Shown here in pieces: positions 16,401 to 22,555 of a stretch of 27,243 bases of DNA. Position 1 is the first letter of the stretch. Every line of letters begins with the position of its first letter. The notes under the pieces are model-generated. The model saw nothing but the letters and a program-made list of their open reading frames with translations. It ran no database searches and was not told the DNA's origin. This stretch comes from CAJPSE01 sp963514535 (GTDB lineage: Bacteria; Synergistota; Synergistia; Synergistales; Aminobacteriaceae). Both the position numbers and the translations under genes were made by a program. The DNA is taken from contig CAUPUB010000023.1 in the NCBI GenBank assembly GCA_963514535.1, forward strand, positions 1-27,243, written 5' to 3'.

Positions 16401-16672
16401 GATCGCTCCGCCGCTATGGCCTGAAACTGACGGGCAACGTATTGGAGAACAACTTGTCCAACACAGCCATTACGGCCATCCAGTACCGCCTGGAGGGCGA
16501 TTCGAGGATCCACTCGGTTTCCCTTCCCGAGGGCGGCATCCCCGTAAGTAAGATGCAGCGGAACCAGAACCCGCAGCAGAATAAATCATCCAGCAGCGGG
16601 GGCTGCGAGACGGGATTGGGCTCTTTGGCCCTGGTCGCCCTGTCGGCGTTCGCTATTCGCCGCAGGAGATAG
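13418..16672 (+). CDS. Large secreted beta-helix protein with three InlB-B-type repeats and Synerg-CTERM
   Basis: A 1084-residue surface protein. AGGAGAGG (13405-13412) precedes ATG 13418, which opens a signal peptide (CVGVLLLSLLVFSAGAEA). The N-terminal cap (about 28-165) is clearly homologous to that of the 7398-10319 protein (YGGFKGDE, LTGDL, GGF/GGG). Some ten beta-helix turns follow, with CTFSGN and GGGMYN motifs. The choice-of-anchor Q segment DNGGPTLTHAL...DQRGYKR...DIGAYEF spans about 541-595. Three 92-residue divergent InlB-B-type repeats cover 602-877. Next come a Pro-Lys-Ala linker, the shared pre-CTERM domain (922-1049) and SSGGC with a hydrophobic segment and RRRR. Likely role: adhesin or surface-layer component (inference from family). 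It has its own promoter and is divergent from the other three island genes. Confidence 0.9.
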   Translation: MYGKGQRSGLCVGVLLLSLLVFSAGAEAKTYYVTQNGGGDKGGGDWNNALDEGGLRNKLKESENGDVFWVAKGIYRPSGEKDLNASFVLKEGVKLYGGFKGDEASLEARDPKSNVTVLTGDLDGDDKRDGNGATPKAGDIVGENSYTVVRSSKCTAAAVLDGFTVCGGIGEKGKVENHAGGMHNIESSPTITRCVFSGNKAVRYMGSGAGMCNSNGSNPVISYCTFSGNMSEPVKCAGGMYNGSSSPTVTHCAFSGNIGYAGGMLNDGGNPVITQCNFSDNEAGPGRAHGGGMYNGRGKPLVSHCIFSRNKTSIQFSSGGGMHNAEKSEAVVTHCTFSENTALKGYGGGMFNMGTSRPTIAYCTFSENNVGDGSGGGMYNDDRSTPTVSCCVFSGNKAKGANAKGGGMFNHSQSEPTVVNCTFSGNSADKGSPHNKVTERPWGGLGGGMCNFERSKPKVINCTFFRNRGSVEGSPEGSGGGIYNALKSEPTMINCILWDNGTEIVNEKNVTLTPKNCVIQGWTEGGAGVTSADPKLRTLEDNGGPTLTHALPSDSIAVDAGTLEGLPANIRDLVSVDQRGYKRTDAKPDIGAYEFVQQPVPVPTKFAVEVSWNAGGSVKHKGAAVASPFKTEVASGDSVAFDITANPGFVIGTLTDNGTDIRDAAGKSNYRYALNNVTAAHTLSVTFRASAPVVPTKFDVQVSWNAGGSVKHKGAAVTSPFKTEVTSGDSVAFDITANPGFVIGTLTDNGTDIRDAAGKSNYRYALNNVTAAHTLSVTFRASAPVVPTKFDVQVSWNAGGSVKHKGAAVTSPFKTEVTSGDSVAFDITANPGFVIGTLADNGTDVRDAAGKSDYRYALDNVTAAHALSVSFKASASNPPASSDPKPNEPQKPDPKKPAPAPSPAPNQPLPPESSDVPLPDIPISPERWNARVVPEPGKPGTLHFTLTTSFETQQSIASLESKMRDIVEGTLRTELSLEGQKASLTFAVDNAVLGGSLRRYGLKLTGNVLENNLSNTAITAIQYRLEGDSRIHSVSLPEGGIPVSKMQRNQNPQQNKSSSSGGCETGLGSLALVALSAFAIRRRR
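15221..16048 (+). repeat. Three tandem 276-bp coding repeats
   Basis: Units start at 15221, 15497 and 15773 and encode 92 residues each (VSWNAGGSVKHKGAAV... through the end of the domain). The middle unit matches unit 3 in its first part and unit 1 in its second part. Confidence 0.95.
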
Positions 16673-16712
16673 CGCTGTATTGCCGATCCCATTGAGCCCA
16701 AAATCAGCCCAA

Positions 16713-16746
16713 AAGGGATGGCGGCTTCCCCAAGCCGCCATCCCTT
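16713..16746 (+). terminator. Hairpin terminator after the beta-helix gene
   Basis: A perfect 15-bp stem (AAGGGATGGCGGCTT with its complement) and a CCCC loop, followed by CTTCTTAA. First of two tandem hairpins between convergent genes; probably works in both directions. Confidence 0.85.
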
Positions 16747-16754
16747 CTTAACGG

Positions 16755-16782
16755 AAATCCCCCCGCCTGCGCGGGGGGATTT
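16755..16782 (-). terminator. Hairpin terminator shared with pepT
   Basis: A perfect 12-bp stem (AAATCCCCCCGC with its complement) and a CTGC loop, with A/T tracts at both ends of the stem. Given its position 36 bp past the pepT stop, it most likely ends pepT transcription and backs up the first hairpin. Confidence 0.8.
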
Positions 16783-16817
16783 CTTCATGGCCTTCGTTCG
16801 CGTCCCTCGTCCAACTC

Positions 16818-18050
16818 TCAGCCAGCCTTCCTCACGTACAGCTCCAGGATCTTCAGCGCCATCGCGGTGGCCTTCTCCATCGCCTGCACCGGGATGAACT
16901 CGAAACGGCCGTGGTAGTTGTGCCCACCCGTGAAGAGGTTGGGGGTCAGGAGCCCGCGCCAGGAGAGCGCCGCACCGTCCGTGCCGCCACGCATCGGGAT
17001 GATGAGCGGCGTGATGCCCAGCTCCCGCATCGCCTCTATCGCCGTATCCACGACGTGCATGTTCCCAACCATCTTGTCGGCCATGTTGTAATACTGATCC
17101 TTCATCTCCAGCTCAAACCGGTCCGCTCCGTACTTGTCCCGCATCCACTTCACGGCCCTCTCCATGAATGCCTTGCGCTCCGCAAATTTTTTCGCGTTAT
17201 GGTCGCGGATGATGAAGTACAGCTCGGCAGCCTCGGTCCTCGCCTCGAAGCGCGTGCAGTGGTAGAACCCCTCGTACCACTCCGTCGCCGCAGGAACCTC
17301 CGCGGGCGGGAAGAGCGACAGGAACTCGTGCCCCATCGTCACCGCGCTCAGCATCATGCCCTTGGCCGTCCCCGGGTGCACCGCCCGGCCCTTGATCCGC
17401 ACCGTCGCGTTCGCCGCGTTGAAGTTCTCGTAGCACACCTCGCCGATGGGACCGCCATCAAGCGTATAGGCAAAGTCCGCCCCAAACTTCTCGATGTCCA
17501 GCAGTTTTGCCAGGTGCCCCACCTCCTCGTCGGGGGTGAAGGCGACCTTGACGTCGCCATGCTCGATCTCCGGGTGCTTCACCAGATGGTCCAGCGCACC
17601 CATCACCTCGGCCATGCCGGCCTTGTTGTCCGCGCCCAGCAGCGTGGTTCCGTCCGTCACCACGAGGTCCTGCCCCTGGTAGTTATACAGGAAGGGGAAG
17701 TCCCGCGGGGAGAGCACCACGTCCTCCGCCTCGTCCAGGACGATGTCACCGCAGTCATAGTCCTTCACCACCCGGGGCTTGACGTTCTTGCCGGTCAGCT
17801 CGGTCGCCGTATCCAGGTGCGCGATGAAGCCGATGGCGGGCACTTTCTTCGAGGAGTTGCCGGGCAGCGTCGCCGTAACATAGGCGTGCTCCGTCACCTC
17901 CACGTCCCTCAGGCCCAGAGCTCGCAGCTCCGCGCCCATCTCCTCGGCCAGGACGAGCTGGCCGGGGGTGCTGGGCACGGTGGGGGCATCCTGGACGGAC
18001 TGCGTGTCGTAGGTCACATACTTCAGAAAACGTTCGAGCGTCGAGTACAT
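16818..18050 (-). CDS. pepT: Peptidase T (tripeptide aminopeptidase)
   Basis: A cytoplasmic di-zinc M20B metallopeptidase that removes N-terminal residues from tripeptides. The 410-residue length is standard. Metal ligands and catalytic residues are visible: H78 and D80 in IAHLDTATE, D141 in LLGADNKAG, E175/E176 in FTPDEEVGH, D198 in YTLDGGPIGE, and the C-terminal histidine in NLFTGGHNYHG. RGGTDGAALS is also typical. AAGGAGAT lies upstream of ATG 18050. It stands alone, but the peptide importer genes next door suggest a shared role in using imported peptides. The upstream region is occupied by the 124-bp palindromic repeat; no clear promoter is visible. Confidence 0.96.
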   Translation of the reverse strand: MYSTLERFLKYVTYDTQSVQDAPTVPSTPGQLVLAEEMGAELRALGLRDVEVTEHAYVTATLPGNSSKKVPAIGFIAHLDTATELTGKNVKPRVVKDYDCGDIVLDEAEDVVLSPRDFPFLYNYQGQDLVVTDGTTLLGADNKAGMAEVMGALDHLVKHPEIEHGDVKVAFTPDEEVGHLAKLLDIEKFGADFAYTLDGGPIGEVCYENFNAANATVRIKGRAVHPGTAKGMMLSAVTMGHEFLSLFPPAEVPAATEWYEGFYHCTRFEARTEAAELYFIIRDHNAKKFAERKAFMERAVKWMRDKYGADRFELEMKDQYYNMADKMVGNMHVVDTAIEAMRELGITPLIIPMRGGTDGAALSWRGLLTPNLFTGGHNYHGRFEFIPVQAMEKATAMALKILELYVRKAG

Positions 18051-18082
18051 CGATCAGCCATCTCCTTACGGCTCCATAAATA

Positions 18083-18206
18083 ATTTCATTTCTAAATCAT
18101 TTGTAGGCAAGGCGGCTTTTGCGAACCGCCGCGAAGGCGTACATAAAGGTACGTCGAGCAAGGTGAGCAAAAACAACGCAGCATACAAATGATTGAGAAT
18201 TGGAAT
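18083..18206. repeat. 124-bp palindromic repeat element, copy A
   Basis: Begins ATTTCATTTC and ends GAATTGGAAT; the terminal 23 bp are inverted repeats (20 of 23 match). The whole element folds into one long imperfect hairpin with an apex at GTAC-ATAAAG-GTAC. Copy B (22324-22447) has the same length, the same orientation and about 87% identity. It carries no coding capacity and resembles a MITE or REP-type element. Confidence 0.88.
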
Positions 18207-18207
18207 A

Positions 18208-18253
18208 GGGGGCTGCCGCCCCCCATACCCCCCACCCGGGGCCTCAGCCCCGG
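18208..18253. repeat. Two GC-rich hairpins next to copy A
   Basis: GGGGGC-TGCC-GCCCCC (18208-18223) and CCGGGGC-CTCA-GCCCCGG (18236-18253) are perfect hairpins joined by a C-rich stretch containing CATACCCC. They lie downstream of the dpp operon on the minus strand and may act as its terminator, though no T-run is evident. A similar hairpin ending in CATAC closes the window. Confidence 0.6.
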
Positions 18254-18311
18254 ACCCCATATGAAAATACAGGCGAGGTTCAGGACAGCGCCCCGAGCTC
18301 GGACGATCGGG

Positions 18312-19307
18312 CTAACCCCCTCTTTGCAGCCCTCCCGCGAAGTGGCAGGCCACGTGATGTCCGGGCAGGTGTTCCCGCAAGGGCGGGGTCTCCCGGCGGC
18401 AGATGTCCTGGCAATACCGGCAGCGCCCCACGAAGCGGCAGGCGTCCGGGGGCTCGATGGGGCTGGGGACGTCGCCCTCCAGGATGATGCGTTCCTTCTT
18501 CACATCCAGCCGCGCCACGGGAATGGCCGAGAGGAGCGCCTGGGTATAGGGATGCAGCGCCGTCGTGAAGAGCTCTTTGTAGTTGCAGAGCTCGACGACC
18601 TGCCCCAGGTACATCACCGCGATGCGGTCCGAGACGTGCTTCACCACGCTGAGGTTGTGGGAGATGAACACGTAGGTGTAGTGGAACTCGCGCTGGAGCT
18701 CGTTCAGCAGGTTCAGGACCTGGGCCTGGATGCAGACGTCAAGCGCAGAGACCGGCTCGTCCAGAACGATGAACTCCGGGTCCAGGGCCAGGGACCGCGC
18801 GATGCCGATCCGCTGTCGGCGCCCGCCGTCCAGCTCGTGCGGGTAGCTGTTCTCCAGCCGCTCAGCCAGGCCGACTGTGCTCATCAGCTCGCGGATGCGC
18901 CTGCGCATTTCGGCCTTGCTTCGGTAGACTCTGTTGACAATCAGGGGCTCTGCAATGAGCTCCCAGACGGAGAGCCTGGGGTTCAGACAGGAATAGGGGT
19001 CCTGGAAGACGATCTGGACCCTCCTGCGCAGCACCTTCATCGTGGAGGCGTTCACCTTCGTCACGTCGGTGTAGCCGCCGCCCTCCCCGTCCCGGAGCAG
19101 GACCTTGCCAGCCGTGCTGTCCAGAAGGCGGATGAGGCACCGGCCAAGCGTGGACTTGCCGCAGCCGGACTCACCCACCAACCCCAGGGTCTCGCCCTTC
19201 TCGATGTCGAAGCTCACGTCGTCCACGGCGTGAAGCATCCCTCGCTTGGTGCTGAAGTACTTCTTCAGGTTCTCGACCCGGATGTAGGGTCTGTTGTCCA
19301 TCGTCAT
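18312..19307 (-). CDS. dppF: Oligopeptide/dipeptide ABC transporter ATP-binding protein (OppF/DppF type)
   Basis: One of the two ATPases that power peptide import at the inner face of the membrane. In the 331-residue product, Walker A GESGCGKS is at 45-52, the Q-loop FQDPYS at about 101-106 and Walker B FIVLDEP at 179-185. The C-terminal oligopeptide-binding extension has the Cys-rich motif CRFVGRCRYC. The ABC signature is LDGGRRQR (159-166) instead of LSGGQ. I chose ATG 19307, 5 bp after the dppD stop and behind GAGGTGA; an upstream reading would overlap dppD. Last gene of the dppBCDF operon. The opp/dpp substrate distinction cannot be made from sequence. Confidence 0.92.
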   Translation of the reverse strand: MTMDNRPYIRVENLKKYFSTKRGMLHAVDDVSFDIEKGETLGLVGESGCGKSTLGRCLIRLLDSTAGKVLLRDGEGGGYTDVTKVNASTMKVLRRRVQIVFQDPYSCLNPRLSVWELIAEPLIVNRVYRSKAEMRRRIRELMSTVGLAERLENSYPHELDGGRRQRIGIARSLALDPEFIVLDEPVSALDVCIQAQVLNLLNELQREFHYTYVFISHNLSVVKHVSDRIAVMYLGQVVELCNYKELFTTALHPYTQALLSAIPVARLDVKKERIILEGDVPSPIEPPDACRFVGRCRYCQDICRRETPPLREHLPGHHVACHFAGGLQRGG

Positions 19308-19312
19308 CACCG

Positions 19313-20344
19313 TCACCTCACCGGCCCCATCATGCGCGCGCGCACGGGACAGGCCACGAAATGCCCCGGCTCCAGCTCGACCGCCTCCGGCCGCACACGG
19401 AAACACGACTCCTCGGCCATGGAGCAGCGCGGGTGGAACGCGCAGCCCGACGGGAGCTCCATCGGGTCCGGCATCAGGCCCGGGATGACCGACAGCTCCT
19501 CGACGTCCTCCTCCAGGTCCGGCACGGACTTGAAGAGCCCGATGGTGTAGGGATGCAACGGGTTGCTGTAGAGGGCTCGCTTGTCCGCGTACTCCACCAC
19601 CCGGCCTGCATACATGATCGCGACCTTGTCGCAGATGTCCGCGACGATCCCAAGGTCATGCGTGATAAGGATCATCGAGGCGTTGAACTGCTGTTTCAGC
19701 CTCTTCATCAGCTCCAGGACCTGGGCCTGGATGGTCACGTCCAGCGCCGTGGTCGGCTCGTCCGCGATCAAAAGCCCGGGGTCGCAGGCAAGGGCGATGG
19801 CGATCACCACGCGCTGCTTCATACCGCCGGAGAACTGGTGCGGATAGTCGTGCATCCGCTCGCGCCGGATGCCCACCAGCTCCAGCATGTCCCCCGCCTG
19901 CTTCAATGCCTCCGCCTCGGATACGTTCCGGTGCAGCCGGATCATCTCGGCGATCTGCCGGTCCACCGTCATAACGGGGTTGAGGCTCGTCATCGGGTCC
20001 TGGAAGATCATCGCGATCTTCCCACCGCGGATGGCGCGCATCTCCGCCTCGCTCTTCCCCAGCAGGTCCTCCCCCTCGAAGAGGATCTCCCCGGACCGCA
20101 CCACACCAGGCGGAGAGGGGATCAGGCGCATGATGCCAAGTGCCGTGGTCGTCTTGCCCGCGCCCGTCTCGCCGACGAAGCCCAGGGTCTCCCCACGCCC
20201 CAGCTGGAGATCCAGGCCCTCCACCGCGTGCACCGTCCCGCTGTCCGTCACGTACTGGATCGTCAGGTCCTTGACCTCCAGCAGGAGGTCCGTCTTGTTC
20301 TTGATTCTTTCCAGATTCGGCCTTTCCAGATTTTGCCTTTCCAT
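19313..20344 (-). CDS. dppD: Oligopeptide/dipeptide ABC transporter ATP-binding protein (OppD/DppD type)
   Basis: The second ATPase of the peptide importer. In the 343-residue product, Walker A GETGAGKT is at 58-65, the Q-loop FQDPMTSLNP at about 114-123, the canonical signature FSGGMKQR at 171-178 and Walker B LLIADEP at 191-197. The C-terminal peptide-transporter extension contains CAFHPRCSMAEESC. The first 15 residues are encoded by an imperfect 15-bp tandem repeat (NLER twice), so the true start could be slightly further in. It sits 27 bp after dppC and 5 bp before dppF, and is cotranscribed with both. Confidence 0.94.
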   Translation of the reverse strand: MERQNLERPNLERIKNKTDLLLEVKDLTIQYVTDSGTVHAVEGLDLQLGRGETLGFVGETGAGKTTTALGIMRLIPSPPGVVRSGEILFEGEDLLGKSEAEMRAIRGGKIAMIFQDPMTSLNPVMTVDRQIAEMIRLHRNVSEAEALKQAGDMLELVGIRRERMHDYPHQFSGGMKQRVVIAIALACDPGLLIADEPTTALDVTIQAQVLELMKRLKQQFNASMILITHDLGIVADICDKVAIMYAGRVVEYADKRALYSNPLHPYTIGLFKSVPDLEEDVEELSVIPGLMPDPMELPSGCAFHPRCSMAEESCFRVRPEAVELEPGHFVACPVRARMMGPVR

Positions 20345-20371
20345 TGACTTGGTTCCTCCCCTCCGCCAGCT

Positions 20372-21271
20372 TCAGCGCTTCAGCTTCGGGTCCAGCGCGT
20401 CGCGCAGGCCGTCGCCCAGGAAGTTCAGCGCGAGGATCGTGAACATGATCGCAAGCCCGGGGTAGAGCGTCAGGTGCGGGGAGTCCCGGATGTACTGCCG
20501 ACCGCCGGAGAGCATGGCGCCCCACTCGGGGTTGGGCGGCTGGATGCCCAGCCCGATGAAGGAGAGCCCCGCCGCGTTCAGGATCGCCGAGGCTACGCCC
20601 AGCGTGGACTGGACGATGATCGGGGCCATGCTGTTGGGGATGATGTGCTTCAGGATGATGCGCAGGTCGGAGCTGCCGACGGACCGCGCCGCCTCGACGA
20701 ACTCCATGCCACGAATGGAGAGCACCGATCCGCGCACGATGCGGGCGTAGGTCGGCACCGCCGAGACGCCCACCGCGATCATCAGGTTCATGAGGCTGGG
20801 TCCGAGGGCAGCGATGATAGCGATGGCCAGCAGGGTCTGGGGGATGGAGAGCAGCACGTCCATCACGCGCATGATCCCGTTGTCGATCCAGCCACCGTAG
20901 TAGCCGGCAGTCGCCCCCAGCATTCCCCCAACGACCAGGGCGATGCCCACGGCGATGAAGCCGACCTGCAGGGAGACGCGGGCGCCGAAGATCAGACGGC
21001 TCAGGATGTCGCGCCCAAACTCGTCCGTGCCCAGCCAGTGCTCCGCGGACGGGGTCTCGAACTTGTGATCCAGATTCTGCTTCGCGAAGTCGTAAGGGGC
21101 CAGGACATCGGCGAAAATCGCGCAGAAGACCAGGAGCAGAATGATCGCCAGGCCGAACATGGCCAGAGGGCTTTTGCTCAGCCGGAAAAGAACCTCGGCG
21201 AAGGGACCGCGCCGCCTGCGCCCCGTGCCTTTCACGGGAGTATCCAGGGCATCCGTATTGGCGTTCGTCAT
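20372..21271 (-). CDS. dppC: Oligopeptide/dipeptide ABC transporter permease (OppC/DppC type)
   Basis: Inner-membrane permease with an N-terminal membrane segment (LAMFGLAIILLLVFCAIFAD) and the OppC-type periplasmic segment HWLGTDEFGRDILSRL. At least five further membrane helices follow. The cytoplasmic EAA loop (EAARSVGSSDLRIILKH, about 195-211) contacts the ATPases. Length is 299 residues, typical. A well spaced GGGAGGAG precedes ATG 21271. It starts 12 bp after dppB ends. Confidence 0.95.
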   Translation of the reverse strand: MTNANTDALDTPVKGTGRRRRGPFAEVLFRLSKSPLAMFGLAIILLLVFCAIFADVLAPYDFAKQNLDHKFETPSAEHWLGTDEFGRDILSRLIFGARVSLQVGFIAVGIALVVGGMLGATAGYYGGWIDNGIMRVMDVLLSIPQTLLAIAIIAALGPSLMNLMIAVGVSAVPTYARIVRGSVLSIRGMEFVEAARSVGSSDLRIILKHIIPNSMAPIIVQSTLGVASAILNAAGLSFIGLGIQPPNPEWGAMLSGGRQYIRDSPHLTLYPGLAIMFTILALNFLGDGLRDALDPKLKR

Positions 21272-21283
21272 GATGTCTCCTCC

Positions 21284-22213
21284 CTACTTATACTGTGCCT
21301 TGATGCGCGGGTCGATGTAGGCGTAGACCAGATCGACCAGAAGGTTCACAATGCTGAAGGCGATCGCGATGAAGAGCACCCCGCCCTGGACCACGGGGTA
21401 GTTGCGCTGCATGATCGAGGTGACCATGAGGCGGCCGATGCCGGGGATGGCGAAGATGGACTCCGTCAGGATCGCCCCCGCCAGCAGATGTCCGAACTGC
21501 AGTCCGCAGAGGGTTACCACGGGGATCAGCGCGTTGTGCAGTGCATGTACCCAGATCACGACGGACTCCTTCTGTCCCTTGGCACGGGCGGTGCGGATGT
21601 AGTCGGCGCGGATGACCTCCAACATCGAGGAACGCGTCATGCGCGTCACCATGGATATAGCCTGGGCCGACAGCGAGACGGCCGGCAGGATCATGGCCTT
21701 GAACGTGCCAAACCCGGAGGAGGGCAGCCAGCGCAGGTGCACCGAGAAGAGCAGGATGAGCAAAAGGCCCAGCCAGAAGACCGGCATGGACAGGCCGATC
21801 ATGGCGAAGATCATCGTGACGGTGTCGAAGACCGAGTATTGCTTGATCGCGGAGAGTATCCCGCAGGGGAGCCCCACCAGGATGGCGATCACCATCGCCA
21901 GGGCCGAGAGCTCCAGGGTGGCGGGAAAGGCCGCCAGGACCTCCTGGGCAACCGACCGCTTGGTGACGTAGGAGCGGCCGATGTCCCCCTTCGTCACGGC
22001 CTTCCAGATATAGTTTCCGAACTGCACCAAAAAGGGGTCGTTCAGCCCCTCGCGGTTGCGGAACTCCTGGACCGCATCCTCGGTGGCCAGGTCCCCCAGA
22101 ATCATGCGCGCCGGGTCGCCGGGCGTCAGGTAGAGCAGGGTGAAGACGCAGAAGGCCACGCCGAGCAGGACGGGGATCAGGAACAGGACACGGCGAACGA
22201 TGTATCGTAGCAT
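21284..22213 (-). CDS. dppB: Oligopeptide/dipeptide ABC transporter permease (OppB/DppB type)
   Basis: First gene of the permease-ATPase block. The 309-residue product starts MLRYIVRRVLFLIPVLLGVA, the classic DppB N-terminus. It carries the periplasmic TPGDPARMILGD motif, six predicted membrane helices and the EAA loop ADYIRTARAKGQKESVV. AAGGAAGGA lies upstream of ATG 22213, and a promoter candidate is at 22277-22304. The binding protein gene lies upstream, across a 342-bp gap that holds a hairpin and repeat copy B, so the two parts may be expressed at different levels. Confidence 0.95.
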   Translation of the reverse strand: MLRYIVRRVLFLIPVLLGVAFCVFTLLYLTPGDPARMILGDLATEDAVQEFRNREGLNDPFLVQFGNYIWKAVTKGDIGRSYVTKRSVAQEVLAAFPATLELSALAMVIAILVGLPCGILSAIKQYSVFDTVTMIFAMIGLSMPVFWLGLLLILLFSVHLRWLPSSGFGTFKAMILPAVSLSAQAISMVTRMTRSSMLEVIRADYIRTARAKGQKESVVIWVHALHNALIPVVTLCGLQFGHLLAGAILTESIFAIPGIGRLMVTSIMQRNYPVVQGGVLFIAIAFSIVNLLVDLVYAYIDPRIKAQYK

Positions 22214-22276
22214 CGCGAAACATCCTTCCTTTCCATCTCATGCAACGTCTATCGTTATGCTAGTCCCCGGACCGTT

Positions 22277-22304
22277 CATATACAGTGCCTTCTGGACGGC
22301 TCAA
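22277..22304 (-). promoter_or_regulatory. Candidate promoter for dppBCDF
   Basis: On the minus strand, TTGAGC (22304-22299) and TATATG (22282-22277) are 16 bp apart, about 65 bp before the dppB start and just downstream of repeat copy B. Confidence 0.42.
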
Positions 22305-22323
22305 GGATCAATCTTTACGTATC

Positions 22324-22447
22324 ATTCCATTTCTAAATCATTCGTAGACAAGGCGGCTTTTGCGAGACGCAGCGAAGGCGTACAAAAAAGTACGTCGAGC
22401 AAGGCGAGCAAAAACAACGAAGTATACGGGTGATTTAGAATTGAAAT
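22324..22447. repeat. 124-bp palindromic repeat element, copy B
   Basis: Same length and orientation as copy A at 18083-18206, with 16 differences. Terminal inverted repeats match at 19 of 23 positions. It lies in the gap between the binding protein gene and dppB, so copies A and B bracket dppBCDF. Confidence 0.88.
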
Positions 22448-22464
22448 CAGGTCGCTCAGACACG

Positions 22465-22499
22465 TCGGCAGGGAGGGTAAGGAAAGCCCTCCCTGCCGA
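22465..22499 (-). terminator. Hairpin after the peptide-binding protein gene
   Basis: A perfect 13-bp stem (TCGGCAGGGAGGG with its complement) and a 9-nt loop, 57 bp past the stop. There is no long T-run on either side, so it may be an attenuating or mRNA-stabilising hairpin rather than a full terminator. Confidence 0.5.
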
Positions 22500-22555
22500 T
22501 CGAAAACCCCTCGAAGGACAAAAAACTTTCTGTCCCGGGGACGTTCAAGCGCGCG

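Noticed and set aside
14444..16513. 689-codon minus-strand frame with internal repeats
   Set aside because: Its repeats merely mirror the 276-bp repeats of the beta-helix gene on the other strand.
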